Source: an uncultured Bartonella sp. | GTDB taxonomy: Bacteria > Pseudomonadota > Alphaproteobacteria > Rhizobiales > Rhizobiaceae | DNA length: 64,000 bases | Assembly: GCF_946479275.1 (NCBI RefSeq) | Contig: NZ_CAMLFE010000007.1 | Location: 1 to 64,000, forward strand | Reading direction: 5' to 3' | Part shown: piece after piece, positions 18,986 through 28,940 of the stretch | How positions within the stretch are numbered: position 1 is the stretch's first letter | Layout of the letters: the number at the start of each line of letters is the position of its first letter | Program-made: the position numbers and the translations under genes | Notes under the pieces: generated by a model | Seen by the model: the letters and a program-made list of their open reading frames with translations, nothing else | What the model was told of the DNA's origin: nothing | The model's database searches: none

Positions 18986-20278
18986 ATGGCCAATGTAGTG
19001 GTTGTCGGCGCACAATGGGGCGACGAAGGAAAAGGCAAGATTGTTGACTGGTTATCCGAGCGTGCAGATGTTGTTGTACGTTATCAAGGCGGACACAACG
19101 CCGGACATACATTGGTTATAGATGGAACAAGCTACAAATTGTCACTTTTGCCATCCGGCGTTGTTCGGGGTAAACTTTCTGTCATCGGTAATGGTGTTGT
19201 TGTTGACCCGCACCATTTTGTCGAAGAGCTGAAAAAGCTCAGAGGACAAGGAATTACTATTACACCGGAAAATTTGCGTATAGCAGAAAACGCACCGCTT
19301 ATTTTGTCATTGCACAGGGATCTTGATGCAGCCCGGGAAGATGCTACATCAAGTCTTAAAATCGGCACGACCAAGCGGGGAATTGGACCTGCTTATGAAG
19401 ATAAAGTCGGCCGTCGTTCAATCCGCGTCATGGATCTTGCAGAACCTGATACTTTGATGGCGAAAATCGAACGTTTGCTTGCCCACCACAATCCGCTTCG
19501 CCGCGGTATGGGAAAGCCGGAGATTGATCCTAAAACACTTTATGATGAGCTTATGGAAGTTGCCGGCGATATTCTTCCCTTTATGGATCGCACATGGAAA
19601 TTGCTTGATGAACAACGCCGCGCCGGTTCGAGAATTCTTTTTGAAGGTGCACAAGGTGCCCTTCTTGATAATGATTTCGGCACTTATCCTTACGTAACTT
19701 CTTCCAATACAATTGCCGGTCAGGCCGCGATAGGATCAGGTATGGGGCCCGGTGCAATCAACTATGTTCTTGGCATTGCCAAGGCTTACACAACCCGAGT
19801 TGGTGAGGGACCGTTCCCGACAGAACAGAAAAATGAAGCAGGTGAATATCTTGGCACACACGGACATGAATATGGTGTTGTGACCGGACGCAAACGCCGT
19901 TGCGGTTGGTTTGATGCGGTGTTGCTGCGCCAGATGATTGCCGTTTGCGGCATTAATGGTATTGCTTTGACCAAACTTGATGTTCTTGATGGACTGGATG
20001 AAATCAAATTGTGCGTCGGCTATGAACTTGACGGTAAAAAGATTGACTATATGCCGTCGTCCATGGGGGCGCAGGCACGCTTGAAGCCGATTTATGAAAC
20101 AATGGAAGGCTGGAAAGCAACGACAGCTGGTGCCAGAAGCTGGGCTGATTTGCCTGCAAAAGCGGTTAAATATGTCCGTCATATCGAGGAATTGATCGGC
20201 GCTCCTGTGGCGCTTCTTTCAACCAGCCCCGAGCGTCTCGATACTATCCTCGTGACCGACCCGTTTGAAGACAGATAA
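18986..20278 (+). CDS. purA: Adenylosuccinate synthetase PurA
   Basis: PurA forms adenylosuccinate from IMP and aspartate with GTP, the first committed AMP step. The 430-residue protein begins with the GTP-binding loop [20 protein letters not shown] at residues 5-24. [19 protein letters not shown] at about 35-53 carries the catalytic His, and [19 protein letters not shown] is near 126-144. [20 protein letters not shown] near 221-240 and [12 protein letters not shown] near 271-282 are also typical. An ATG with a GGACGGAG site marks the start. In other Rhizobiales it lies near rpoH, as here. Confidence 0.97.
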   Translation: MANVVVVGAQWGDEGKGKIVDWLSERADVVVRYQGGHNAGHTLVIDGTSYKLSLLPSGVVRGKLSVIGNGVVVDPHHFVEELKKLRGQGITITPENLRIAENAPLILSLHRDLDAAREDATSSLKIGTTKRGIGPAYEDKVGRRSIRVMDLAEPDTLMAKIERLLAHHNPLRRGMGKPEIDPKTLYDELMEVAGDILPFMDRTWKLLDEQRRAGSRILFEGAQGALLDNDFGTYPYVTSSNTIAGQAAIGSGMGPGAINYVLGIAKAYTTRVGEGPFPTEQKNEAGEYLGTHGHEYGVVTGRKRRCGWFDAVLLRQMIAVCGINGIALTKLDVLDGLDEIKLCVGYELDGKKIDYMPSSMGAQARLKPIYETMEGWKATTAGARSWADLPAKAVKYVRHIEELIGAPVALLSTSPERLDTILVTDPFEDR

Positions 20279-20493
20279 GACAGGTATGGAGTGAGTGGCG
20301 GCAAAAGGCCGCCAAATATCCTGAGGTAGAGTAAAATTTGACGATTGTTTTGTTAGACTATATCTATCCTTGTTATGAAGGATAAACTTACCGAAAAAGG
20401 TTGTTCAAGAACAATATCGGTCAGCAATCTGAAGTAACCGGAAGAATAAAGGCTCTGCCGGTTTTTGTGGATATTTAGAAAGTAAAGATACCG

Positions 20494-22482
20494 ATGGCGA
20501 ATTTCGCAGGGTTATTAAAAAAAACTATCGATGCCCAGAATAATCCGACACCACAATTGCGGGCACGGGTCTATGCCCGCGCACGTGAAACTGTCGAGCG
20601 GAAACTTGCCGAAACCAATGTTCCTGAAAATGTGGCTGCAGCGCAATTGAAAGCGCTTGATGATGCGATCAAAAGCGTTGAAGCTGACTATGTCGCAGTT
20701 GAACAGGAATTGCTTTCTACTATTATGGTCAGAAAACCGGCTGAAGAAAAACCGGCGCCGGCTGGAGCAGCTTATCGTCCCTTTGCCTCTCCAGAAAGTC
20801 ATCAAGAACCGGAACATATCGAGGCACGGACACCATCTTCCATTCATCCGAAAGATAACGCCAACGATGCGTTAGGAAAAGTTGGTGAACCGCATGACGA
20901 GCAGCAAGCTGCGCAAAAAGAGTATCAAGGCGTTGTAAGCGGGCTTGGAGACAATAGAAGTTTGCTTTCTGGTAAATCGGAACGAGACGACGCAACTCCA
21001 AGCAATGATTTAGGCGAAAAGGCAACGGCTTCTTCTCATAATTTCCCTTCTCGTAATTTTTTAGGCGAAAATAGAACATCTGCCACTGCCACCAATGGTG
21101 ATGAAGTAGCGCTCAAGTCGCACACTGCTTTATCGACTAATTCCACGACTGTAAAAAAAGTGCCGGACGCCGAGCCGGTCAATATGGAAGACATTATTGC
21201 TGCAGAAAAGGAAGCCGAAAAAGAACAAGCCGAAAAAGAACAGCAGTCGGCAAAAGCTTTGGGAAACAACCAGCAAACCGGTGATTATGACATTGTTTCC
21301 GATATTTTTGTGCAAGCTGCCAAAAGGACAGAAAGACGTGCTGCGAGAAAACGGGCAATTGTAATCGGTTTATCAAGTGCGGCGGTTATCATTGTTGTGG
21401 TGGGTGTTTTATTGACAGCCTGGAGTTTTCTGTCAGGAAAAAACAAGTCGCATGACTCGGAAAACCACATTGCGGAGAGTAATGCGAACGAGCAACCGAA
21501 AGAAAAATTTACCCAGCGCCTTCTGGCTGATGGTAGCGAAGTTGACGAGGGGCCGGCAAAAACGGCAGCCAAACCCGGTGAGGGGACGTCCACATCCGCC
21601 GGAACAACAGGAGCTGCAAATCCTCAAGAACAACCGGGAGAAGCAACATTCTATCAGGCACGTACCGATCAACAGGATGAAAAAGTTGAAACCGGGTCGG
21701 TTCAATGGTCGGTAGTTAAAGACAAAGCCACTGCCCAGCATCCGGAAGAAATTGCGGTGCGTGGTAACGTAACAATTCCTGACGAAAAATTGTCGTTGAG
21801 GTTGACACTTCGGCGCAATACCGATCCGTCATTACCTGCAGCCTATCTTATCGAAGCAATTTTTATTGTTCCTGACGATTTTGAAGGTAAAGCGATCGAT
21901 AATGTTCATGAATTAACATTCAAGGATAGTGAGCAGGCTCCCGGTCAACAATTGACCGGAACGGTTGAAGCGAAAATTGATGATGATTTCTTTCTCTTTG
22001 CACTAAGTGGAGCCAATCCGTTCCGCGATCGTAATCTTCAGCTCATGAAACAGTTGGGATGGATCCGTCTTGTCATTACCGATAAAAACAAACGTGTTTC
22101 GGAACTCACCTTTTCAAAAGGTCCGAACGGTGAAGCTATTTTCAATCAGGTGGTTGATAGCTGGCTCAATCAGAATAACAAATCGACACTCTATGATGAG
22201 AAGCAGAATTCCGATGGTAGCAACGCAAATAATCCGGCGGCACAAAGCACCGAAAATGGCGTGGCAACCGATAATTCGCAAGCTCACGGACAAAGCGGAG
22301 ATAATGCCGAAGGAAACGGCATAAATCAGCCCCCGACAACAGATGCTCAACCGGATTCTGATGCAGCGGCACCAAGTACTGGTGAAACAGGGACAAATGC
22401 CGTTGACGCACCGAAAGGTGATGGACAAACAACACCCGATGACGATCAATCAACTGATACAGGTGAAGAAGACACCGAATAG
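20494..22482 (+). CDS. Large single-pass membrane protein of unknown function
   Basis: The 662-residue protein has a distinctive order of parts. A conserved-looking charged N-terminus (LLKKTIDAQNNPTPQLRARV at residues 7-26, then helices to about 80) is followed by a long low-complexity acidic linker. A KEAEKEQAEKEQ coiled-coil-like run lies near 236-248, and one membrane helix VIGLSSAAVIIVVVGVLLTA is near 290-310. A folded domain of about 200 residues follows (about 395-575; EKLSLRLTLRRNTDPSLPAA near 432-451). It ends in a second acidic, Asn/Asp/Gln-rich tail. The topology suggests a cytoplasmic N-terminus and a periplasmic domain. Between purA and rpoH it is a conserved-position gene in Rhizobiales. 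I do not recognise a function. Confidence 0.75.
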   Translation: MANFAGLLKKTIDAQNNPTPQLRARVYARARETVERKLAETNVPENVAAAQLKALDDAIKSVEADYVAVEQELLSTIMVRKPAEEKPAPAGAAYRPFASPESHQEPEHIEARTPSSIHPKDNANDALGKVGEPHDEQQAAQKEYQGVVSGLGDNRSLLSGKSERDDATPSNDLGEKATASSHNFPSRNFLGENRTSATATNGDEVALKSHTALSTNSTTVKKVPDAEPVNMEDIIAAEKEAEKEQAEKEQQSAKALGNNQQTGDYDIVSDIFVQAAKRTERRAARKRAIVIGLSSAAVIIVVVGVLLTAWSFLSGKNKSHDSENHIAESNANEQPKEKFTQRLLADGSEVDEGPAKTAAKPGEGTSTSAGTTGAANPQEQPGEATFYQARTDQQDEKVETGSVQWSVVKDKATAQHPEEIAVRGNVTIPDEKLSLRLTLRRNTDPSLPAAYLIEAIFIVPDDFEGKAIDNVHELTFKDSEQAPGQQLTGTVEAKIDDDFFLFALSGANPFRDRNLQLMKQLGWIRLVITDKNKRVSELTFSKGPNGEAIFNQVVDSWLNQNNKSTLYDEKQNSDGSNANNPAAQSTENGVATDNSQAHGQSGDNAEGNGINQPPTTDAQPDSDAAAPSTGETGTNAVDAPKGDGQTTPDDDQSTDTGEEDTE

Positions 22483-23007
22483 CAGTTTGATCGCTAAAAT
22501 CCGGATTGCCGAATTTGAAGTAACGCAATTGGACTTTTTTACATCTGTTATCAATGTGTGCGGAAAGCGTGGCATGTAAACCGGTATCCGGCAAAAACAA
22601 CCGTGTAATGAAAAGCAATCACCCGATTACCTTTTTCCTACTCTTTGCGAAGTAAGGAGTGGAAAATATGCTCAAGAAAGACAGTAGCGGTTGAAATGCT
22701 AGCTCATTGAAATTTTTGTTCGTTGTTTATTAACAATATAACAGAATGCCGGAACGGGAGTTGTTCAAGCTACTTATGCACTTAGTGAGAAATCAAGGTC
22801 AGGATAAATGCGTTACTGATATGCGAGAGATCAAAATATCGGTCAGTCAAACGCGTTGAATGGATACCGGCATTCCGGAACTTGCATGAAAGAATCAGGC
22901 TTTCATATCAACGCTCAAGCTTTCTTATCAACGCCTGAACGTTCATATAAATTCATTGTGTCTAACGAAATTGTCAACAAGCCGAGAAGCGGAACATGAA
23001 AAATTAA
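22483..23007. other. Intergenic region, no gene seen
   Basis: Over 500 bp with only short random frames. Minor repeated words occur (CTTTCATATCAACGCTCAAGC followed by a similar CTTATCAACGCCTGAAC phrase near 22900-22945). The region ends at the rpoH terminator hairpin. Confidence 0.45.
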
Positions 23008-23029
23008 AAAAGGCTCTTTCGAGCCTTTT
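23008..23029 (-). terminator. Intrinsic terminator of rpoH
   Basis: AAAAGGCTC and GAGCCTTTT form a perfect 9-bp stem with a TTTC loop. Read on the minus strand the stem is followed by TTTTTTAATTTTT, 105 bp after the rpoH stop. The plus strand is also T-rich after the stem, so it may work in both directions. Confidence 0.75.
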
Positions 23030-23133
23030 GATTTTATTTTTTAGGTTTCATCCGAAATTTTTACCGCTGCATCAAGAAAATCGGCGTTATCCAATCAGCT
23101 GTCGACAATAACCGGAATGTGCCCCGTTTACGT

Positions 23134-24063
23134 TTATTTGGTTGCCGCAGGTGCGAGTTTCTTGGGTGTTGTCGGAAGCAATGCACGCTTTTGCGCAATG
23201 GCAGCAGCTTTCACGGCATTCTGTACTTTTTCGAATGCACGCACTTCAATTTGGCGAACACGTTCGCGACTGATACCGAATTCGGTTGAAAGTTCTTCAA
23301 GTGTCACCGGATCTTCAGAGAGACGGCGTGCTTTGAAAATGCGTTTTTCGCGATCGTTTAAACCTTCCATTGCCTGTTCAAGCATGGCACGACGATTTTC
23401 AAGCTCGTCTTCTTCAATCAATAGCTGTTCCTGACTACTTGAATCATCAACCAGCCAATCTTGCCATTCACCACTTTCACCTTCACTCGCACGGATCGGC
23501 GCATTCAGTGATGTGTCACCCGACAAGCGCCGGTTCATCGAAATGACGTCTTCTTCACTGACATTAAGACGGGTCGCAATTTCCTTGACCTGTTCGGGGT
23601 TAAGGTCGCCATCATCCAAAGCCTGAATTTTGCTTTTGACTTTTCTCAAGTTGAAAAACAGCCGCTTCTGATTGGCCGTGGTGCCCATTTTTACAAGGCT
23701 CCATGAACGCAAAACATATTCCTGAATGGACGCTTTGATCCACCACATAGCATAAGTTGCGAGTCTGAAACCGCGTTCCGGTTCGAAGCGTTTGACAGCC
23801 TGCATCAGGCCGACATTCCCCTCGGAAATAACTTCACCGATCGGCAGGCCATAGCCACGATAGCCCATTGCAATTTTTGCAACGAGCCTTAAATGACTGG
23901 TAACGAGTTTATGGGCTGCCTTCGGGTCATTATGCTCGCGATAACGTTTTGCCAGCATATATTCTTCCTGTGGCTCCAGCATAGGAAACCGGCGTATCTC
24001 TTCCAGATAGCGGGTAAGTCCCCCATCACCGTTAGCAACTGATGGTAAATTTGTCTGGGCCAT
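23134..24063 (-). CDS. rpoH: RNA polymerase heat-shock sigma factor RpoH (sigma-32)
   Basis: This sigma-70-family factor (309 residues) directs transcription of heat-shock genes. Region 1.2-2.1 has LTRYLEEIRRFPMLEPQEEY. The region 2 core has LRLVAKIAMGYRGYGLPIGE, then NVGLMQAVKRFEPERGFRLA and YAMWWIKASIQEYVLRSWSL near residues 108-127. The RpoH box follows with KLFFNLR-type QKRLFFNLRKVKSKI. Region 4 has LEELSTEFGISRERVRQIEV. The ATG at 24063 has an AGGAGGG site and starts the family N-terminus; the frame runs 25 codons further upstream. Many alphaproteobacteria carry two rpoH genes; only one is in this window. Confidence 0.95.
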   Translation of the reverse strand: MAQTNLPSVANGDGGLTRYLEEIRRFPMLEPQEEYMLAKRYREHNDPKAAHKLVTSHLRLVAKIAMGYRGYGLPIGEVISEGNVGLMQAVKRFEPERGFRLATYAMWWIKASIQEYVLRSWSLVKMGTTANQKRLFFNLRKVKSKIQALDDGDLNPEQVKEIATRLNVSEEDVISMNRRLSGDTSLNAPIRASEGESGEWQDWLVDDSSSQEQLLIEEDELENRRAMLEQAMEGLNDREKRIFKARRLSEDPVTLEELSTEFGISRERVRQIEVRAFEKVQNAVKAAAIAQKRALLPTTPKKLAPAATK

Positions 24064-24229
24064 AAAGCACCCTCCTTTAGCGCGTTCTCCCATTAAAGGC
24101 GAAAACGAAAAATATCCTTTTCGTACAGGATGTAACAAGCATATTACACCGTCTATATGGCCTTTTTAAGAAACAAGCATCCGTCCGGTTGACGTTCAAT
24201 CAAACAAACCCGCCAAAGCCAAAATAGTT

Positions 24230-25228
24230 TCACCTAAATTTCCGAAATGCCCCGATAAGGTTGAGCATATCAGTTGGCAGGCTACTCGTAAAGCGCATGA
24301 TTTTTCCGGTAGATGGATGTTCAAAGACAAGTGTCGCAGCATGAAGAGCTTGACGCGGAAATGCGCTGACAATTGTTTTTAAGTCATCCGGTAACATATT
24401 GGCTTTTGTTTTAAAAGCATTGCCATAGACCTGATCGCCGACAAGCGGATGACCTATGTGAGCCATATGCACACGAATCTGGTGTGTACGTCCTGTTTCC
24501 AATCGGCATTCAATCAGACTTGCAATCGCTTCCTTTTCATTCGTTACCCCGAAAGATTCCAATAGTTGGTAATGTGTTACAGCATGGCGTGCATCCATCT
24601 GGGTGGGCGAAACAACGGCTCTTTTAGTGCGATCACGCGAAGAACGCCCCAGATAAGTGTCAACCACACCGGCCTTTTGCGTCAAAGCGCCCCACACCAC
24701 AGCCTGATAGCTGCGTTCGAGAGGGCCTTGTCGACCGTGATCAGCAAATTGTCGGCTTAAAATATTATGTGCATGGTCATTTTTTGCGACAACCATAACC
24801 CCGCTAGTATCTTTGTCGAGGCGATGCACAATTCCCGGACGCTTTACGCCTCCGATACCCGAAAGCGATGAACCGCAGTGGTAGATCAGGGCGTTGACCA
24901 TTGTACCCGTTTCGTTGCCATTGCCAGGGTGGACAACAAGGCCTACCGGTTTGTTTATAACTATAAGATCGTCATCTTCATAGAGAATATCAAGGTCTAT
25001 TGCTTCCCCTTCGGGGCGTGCAGCAACCGGTTCCGGCAGAAAAACTTCAATTGAATCACCAATTTTCAAACGGGTTTTCGGTTCGTGTATAACAAGTTGA
25101 TTTATTTTCAATTGCCCTGCACGAATGAGAGCCTGAAGACGCGAACGCGACATTTCCGGACAATTCTTTGCCAGCCATTGATCGACGCGTTGACCTTCGG
25201 CGGTGTCATCACTTACCAGTCTGATCAA
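24230..25228 (-). CDS. rluD: Ribosomal large-subunit pseudouridine synthase, RluD family
   Basis: The protein modifies uridines of 23S rRNA (helix 69 for RluD itself). Its 332 residues comprise an N-terminal S4 domain (RVDQWLAKNCPEMSRSRLQA, residues 14-33) and a catalytic domain with the motif GIVHRLDKDTSGVMVVAKND near 132-151, containing the catalytic aspartate. ETGRTHQIRVHMAHIGHPLV near 242-261 follows. The start is a TTG with an AGGG site; this TTG is preserved in the truncated duplicate at 27409. rpoH-rluD adjacency is common in Rhizobiales. The 3' end of a 2.2-kb tandem duplication cuts through this gene at about 24885. Confidence 0.93.
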   Translation of the reverse strand: MIRLVSDDTAEGQRVDQWLAKNCPEMSRSRLQALIRAGQLKINQLVIHEPKTRLKIGDSIEVFLPEPVAARPEGEAIDLDILYEDDDLIVINKPVGLVVHPGNGNETGTMVNALIYHCGSSLSGIGGVKRPGIVHRLDKDTSGVMVVAKNDHAHNILSRQFADHGRQGPLERSYQAVVWGALTQKAGVVDTYLGRSSRDRTKRAVVSPTQMDARHAVTHYQLLESFGVTNEKEAIASLIECRLETGRTHQIRVHMAHIGHPLVGDQVYGNAFKTKANMLPDDLKTIVSAFPRQALHAATLVFEHPSTGKIMRFTSSLPTDMLNLIGAFRKFR

Positions 25229-25271
25229 ATGAAGCCCTATCGACGTTTAAAGTTAAAAAATTGAGCCGCTT

Positions 25272-25297
25272 CGGCAAAGGGAATGTTCCCCTTGCCG
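25272..25297 (-). terminator. Hairpin after aldehyde dehydrogenase 1
   Basis: CGGCAAAGGGAA and TTCCCCTTGCCG form an inverted repeat with one mismatch and a tight loop. On the minus strand it is followed by an ATTTTTT run. It lies between the dehydrogenase stop and the rluD start, so it probably separates the two transcripts. Confidence 0.55.
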
Positions 25298-25316
25298 GAG
25301 ACGGATAATCATTATC

Positions 25317-26747
25317 TTACCATTCGGAAATGGCTTTGGTATCAAGAAATTGCTTGATTCCCCAGATACTACCTTCACGGGCATGGCCGGAATATTTGAC
25401 ACCACCGAAGAAGCTTTCCTTCGGCAAGCTCTTACCGTTCACTTCAACCATGCCGGAACGCAAGGCCGTTGCAACACGGTGGCATTTTTCTTTGTCTTCA
25501 GATTGGACATAGTTGGTCAAGCCATAATTCGTGTCATTGGCCATTGCGATGGCTTCTTCTTCACTGTCAAAAGGAATCATCGACAGAACCGGCCCGAAAA
25601 TTTCCTCACGGAAAATTTTCATATTCGGTTTGACATCGGCAAAAACAGTCGGGCGAACAAAATAGCCGTGCTTGAAGCCCTCAGCCAAGCCGGTACCACC
25701 GGCAACAAGTGTTGCACCTTCGTCAATACCCGATTGGATAAGGCCTTGGATCTTATCAAACTGTGCTTTTGATACGACCGGTCCCAAATGGTCTCCACGT
25801 TCGCTCGCAACAGCAAGTTTTACGTTATTTGCTACTTCTTTCGCAATTTTCTTGGCTTTATCATAGATCGAACGCTCGACAAACATGCGGGTTGGTGCAT
25901 TGCAACTCTGGCCGCTATTGTTGAAGCAGGCTAGAACGCTCCATTTAATAGCTTCTTCACGGGCATCGGCGAAAACCAGATTGGCTCCTTTGCCACCAAG
26001 CTCCAGATCAACATGTTTTAAAGTGTCGGAAGCATTTTTGGAAATTGCTTTGCCAACGGGGGTAGAACCGGTAAAGCTTATCATTGCAATGTCCGGATGG
26101 CCGGAAAGACATGTTCCGACACCGGCACCATCACCATTGACAAGATTGAACACACCTTTCGGAAGTCCGGCCTGATCAATAATATCGGCATATAATAGAC
26201 CAGAAAGAGGGGCAATTTCGGAAGGTTTCAAAACCATGGTACAACCGGCAAGCAATGCCGGAATAACCTTCAGGTTGATCAGGTTCATTGGCCAGTTCCA
26301 TGGCGTAATGAGACCGACAACGCCAACCGGTTCGTATTGCAAAGCACTATCTTTACGACCTTTGACAAGTTCGGTCTGAAAAGAAAAATGCTTAAAACTA
26401 TCGATAAATCCTTCGATAAAGTAAGCGCCCCCTCCGACTTGTTGTTCCAAGGCCATATCAATGGGGGCACCCATTTCCGTCGAAATAGCCTTCGCCATTT
26501 CCCCCCTGCGCTGGTTATAGATCGCCAATATTTTTTCAACAAAGGTTAAACGCTTTTGCGGGGCTGTATGCTTCCATCCCTCAAAAGCTGCTTTTGCAGC
26601 TGCAACTGCACGATCGACGTCTTTTGCCGTGCCATTGCTAATGACAGCACAAGCTTCTTCCGTGGACGGGTCAATTACTTTAAGGTCATGTGCCTCGACT
26701 GGCTCAACCCAGGCACCATTTATATAAAATTTGCGTTTATCTAACAT
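25317..26747 (-). CDS. NAD(P)-dependent aldehyde dehydrogenase, copy 1
   Basis: Aldehyde dehydrogenase superfamily, 476 residues. Visible landmarks are LITPWNWPMNLINLKVIPAL at about 141-160, the cofactor-binding KPSEIAPLSG near 167-176, FTGSTPVGKAISKN near 219-232, the general-base Glu in LELGGKGANLVF near 244, and the catalytic Cys in NNSGQSCNAPTRMF near 278. EEIFGPVLSMIPF near 370-382 follows. The substrate cannot be told; a gamma-glutamyl-aminobutyraldehyde role is possible because puuA/puuB-like genes lie at 46.7-49.5 kb. The ATG at 26747 has an AAGGAT site. It is one of two tandem copies about 90% identical in protein; this copy has GGGAYFIEGF where the other has AAGGRHIETF. Confidence 0.93.
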   Translation of the reverse strand: MLDKRKFYINGAWVEPVEAHDLKVIDPSTEEACAVISNGTAKDVDRAVAAAKAAFEGWKHTAPQKRLTFVEKILAIYNQRRGEMAKAISTEMGAPIDMALEQQVGGGAYFIEGFIDSFKHFSFQTELVKGRKDSALQYEPVGVVGLITPWNWPMNLINLKVIPALLAGCTMVLKPSEIAPLSGLLYADIIDQAGLPKGVFNLVNGDGAGVGTCLSGHPDIAMISFTGSTPVGKAISKNASDTLKHVDLELGGKGANLVFADAREEAIKWSVLACFNNSGQSCNAPTRMFVERSIYDKAKKIAKEVANNVKLAVASERGDHLGPVVSKAQFDKIQGLIQSGIDEGATLVAGGTGLAEGFKHGYFVRPTVFADVKPNMKIFREEIFGPVLSMIPFDSEEEAIAMANDTNYGLTNYVQSEDKEKCHRVATALRSGMVEVNGKSLPKESFFGGVKYSGHAREGSIWGIKQFLDTKAISEW

Positions 26748-27052
26748 ATTTATCCTTTTAAAGCCCACTCAGGGCAAGCTTATGTCGGTTTTCCTTTTTC
26801 CCAAAGCCATAGACATCCATATTGGAAAAACTTTTTGTCATTAGAAAAATTGGAAGAACCGGAATTTCCGTGCAAACGGCTTTTTTAAAAATACGATTGC
26901 CCCTATCATTTAAAAAATAATTGTACGTATTAAAGTGTTGTCGTTTATTTTTTTTAAAGTCAGGATAAGACACGGCTAATGAAAGTCGTGTTGAAACAAT
27001 AAATATCCGGCTTTAAACGCTCTTATAAACCAGATGTTCTTCTAAAGAGGCC

Positions 27053-27409
27053 AATCACGGCGTTGACCGTTGTACCCATTTCGTTGCCATTGTGGGGATG
27101 GACAACCAGGCCTACCGGTTTGGTGATAACTATAAGATCGTCATTCTCATAGAAAATATCACGGTCTGTTGCTTCGCCTTGTAAATGTGCAGCAACGGGT
27201 TTCAGTACAGAAACCTCAATCGTATCGCCGATTTTCAATTGGTTTTTCGGTTCTAAAGCCGAATTTTGATTGATTTTCAACTGCCCTTCACGGATGAGCG
27301 TTTAAAGACGCGCGACATATTCCGACAATTTTAGCTTCTGACAATTCATCGCCAGCTATTGGCCGGTATTTTAACTTTTGGCCGTGTCAACACTTACCAG
27401 TCTAATCAA
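27053..27409 (-). pseudogene. Truncated, frameshifted copy of rluD (5' third)
   Basis: The TTG start at 27409 and the first residues (IRLVS) of rluD are kept, but the frame then meets stop codons. The homologous frame resumes as LKIGDTIEV, HLQGEATDRDIFYENDDLIV and ITKPVGLVVHPHNGNE before ending at the duplication junction. The catalytic HRLDKDTSG part is absent, so it cannot be active. It is a by-product of the tandem duplication. Confidence 0.9.
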
Positions 27410-27447
27410 ATTTTATCCTGCTCATATGCGAAAGTCGGAAATTTGCA

Positions 27448-27482
27448 TTTCCGGCAAAAAGTAAATGGCTTTTTGCCGGAAA
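27448..27482 (-). terminator. Perfect hairpin after aldehyde dehydrogenase 2
   Basis: TTTCCGGCAAAAAG and CTTTTTGCCGGAAA form a perfect 14-bp stem with a 7-nt loop, 28 bp beyond the dehydrogenase stop. The T-run after the stem is weak on the minus strand. It occupies the same place as the hairpin after copy 1 but has a different, stronger sequence. Confidence 0.55.
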
Positions 27483-27509
27483 GAGTGACCTTGTTTTATC
27501 ATCCGGATT

Positions 27510-28940
27510 TTACCATTCGGAAATGGCTTTGGTATCAAGAAATTCCTTGATTCCCCAGATGCCACCTTCACGGGCATGGCCGGAATATTTCACGCCACCA
27601 AAATAGCTTCCCTTCGGCAAGCTCAAACCGTTGACTTCAACCATGCCGGAACGCAATGCCGTTGCAACGCGGTGGCATTTTTCTTTGTCTTCGGATTGGA
27701 CATAGTTGGTCAAGCCATAATTCGTGTCATTGGCCATTGCGATGGCTTCTTCTTCACTGTCAAAAGGAATCATCGACAGAACCGGCCCGAAAATTTCCTC
27801 ACGGAAAATTTTCATATTCGGTTTGACATCGGCAAAAACTGTCGGGCGGACAAAATAGCCATGGTTGATACCTTCGGGTAGGCCCGTTCCGCCGGCAATA
27901 AGTGTTGCACCTTCGTCGATACCCGATTGGATAAGGCCTTCAATCTTGTCAAACTGGGCTTTTGATACGACCGGTCCGAGATGGTTTCCGTGTTCGCTTG
28001 CAACAGCGAGTTTGACTTTATTTGCTACTTCTTTTGCCGTTGCTTTGGCTTTATCATAAATGGAACGCTCGACGAACATGCGGGTTGGTGCATTACAACT
28101 TTGGCCGCTATTATTGAAGCATCTTAAAACACTCCATTTGATAGCCTCTTCACGGGCGTCAGCAAAAACCAGATTGGCTCCTTTGCCGCCAAGCTCGAGT
28201 CCCACACGTTTCAGTGTTTCGGCTGCATTCTTGGAAATTGCCTTGCCTGCGCGGGTTGAGCCGGTAAAACTTATCATTGCAATATCCGGATGGCCGGAAA
28301 GACATGTTCCTACACCGGCACCATCACCATTGACAAGATTGAATACACCCTTGGGAAGCCCTGCCTGATCAATAATGTCGGCAAACAATGATGCAGAAAG
28401 CGGGGCAATTTCGGAAGGCTTCAAAACCATGGTACAACCGGCAAGCATTGCCGGAATGACCTTCAAGGTAATCTGGTTCATTGGCCAGTTCCATGGTGTA
28501 ATGAGACCTACGACACCAATCGGCTCATATTGCAAAGCACTATCCTTATGCCCTTTGACAAGTTCGGTCTGGAAAGAAAAATGTAAAAAGCTATCAATGA
28601 AAGTTTCAATATGGCGGCCACCGGCGGCAACCTGTTGTTCCACAGCCATATCAATCGGGGCACCCATTTCCGTTGAAATGGCCTTCGCAATTTCACCCCT
28701 GCGCTGGTTATAGATCGCCAATATTTTTTCAACAAAGGTTAAACGCTTTTGCGGGTCGGTATGCTTCCATCCCTCAAAGGCTGCTTTAGCAGCTGCAACT
28801 GCATGATCGACGTCTTTTGCCGTGCCATTGCTGATAACACCACAGACCTCTTCAGTTGATGGATCAATCACGTTGAGGTCGTGTGCCTCGACAGGCGCAA
28901 CCCAGGCACCATTTATATAGAATTTGCGTTTATCTAACAT
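27510..28940 (-). CDS. NAD(P)-dependent aldehyde dehydrogenase, copy 2
   Basis: 476 residues, tandem paralogue of 25317-26747 with roughly nine of ten residues identical. All catalytic features are kept: LITPWNWPMN, LELGGKGANLVF with the general-base Glu, and NNSGQSCNAPTRMF with the catalytic Cys. EEIFGPVLSMIPF is unchanged. Differences cluster near residues 105-114 (AAGGRHIETF), 172-176 and the substrate-side loop near 440 (LSLPKGSYFGG against KSLPKESFFGG), so substrate preference may differ. Some stretches, such as the DNA encoding EEEAIAMANDTNYGLTNY, are identical in the two copies. The ATG start is equivalent to copy 1. Both copies are intact. Confidence 0.93.
   Translation of the reverse strand: MLDKRKFYINGAWVAPVEAHDLNVIDPSTEEVCGVISNGTAKDVDHAVAAAKAAFEGWKHTDPQKRLTFVEKILAIYNQRRGEIAKAISTEMGAPIDMAVEQQVAAGGRHIETFIDSFLHFSFQTELVKGHKDSALQYEPIGVVGLITPWNWPMNQITLKVIPAMLAGCTMVLKPSEIAPLSASLFADIIDQAGLPKGVFNLVNGDGAGVGTCLSGHPDIAMISFTGSTRAGKAISKNAAETLKRVGLELGGKGANLVFADAREEAIKWSVLRCFNNSGQSCNAPTRMFVERSIYDKAKATAKEVANKVKLAVASEHGNHLGPVVSKAQFDKIEGLIQSGIDEGATLIAGGTGLPEGINHGYFVRPTVFADVKPNMKIFREEIFGPVLSMIPFDSEEEAIAMANDTNYGLTNYVQSEDKEKCHRVATALRSGMVEVNGLSLPKGSYFGGVKYSGHAREGGIWGIKEFLDTKAISEW

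Larger units (their letters stand above)
24885..27052. repeat. Tandem duplication, left unit (rluD 5' part + aldehyde dehydrogenase 1)
   Basis: This segment is repeated at 27053-29251. The left edge lies inside rluD (ATCAGGGCGTTGACC near 24885). The right edge is CTTCTAAAGAGGCC at 27039-27052, which recurs at 29238-29251. Coding parts are about 90% alike, and the spacers upstream of the dehydrogenase genes are clearly alignable but more diverged. Confidence 0.85.

Noticed and set aside
20296..20314. TGGCGGC/GCCGCCA hairpin after purA as terminator
   Set aside because: The stem is good but no T-run follows, so termination is not supported. It may simply be a hairpin in the transcript.
27023..27280. 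85-codon frame read as a small RNA-modification protein
   Set aside because: It is the out-of-context fragment of the rluD copy and lacks the catalytic domain; treated as part of the pseudogene at 27053-27409.
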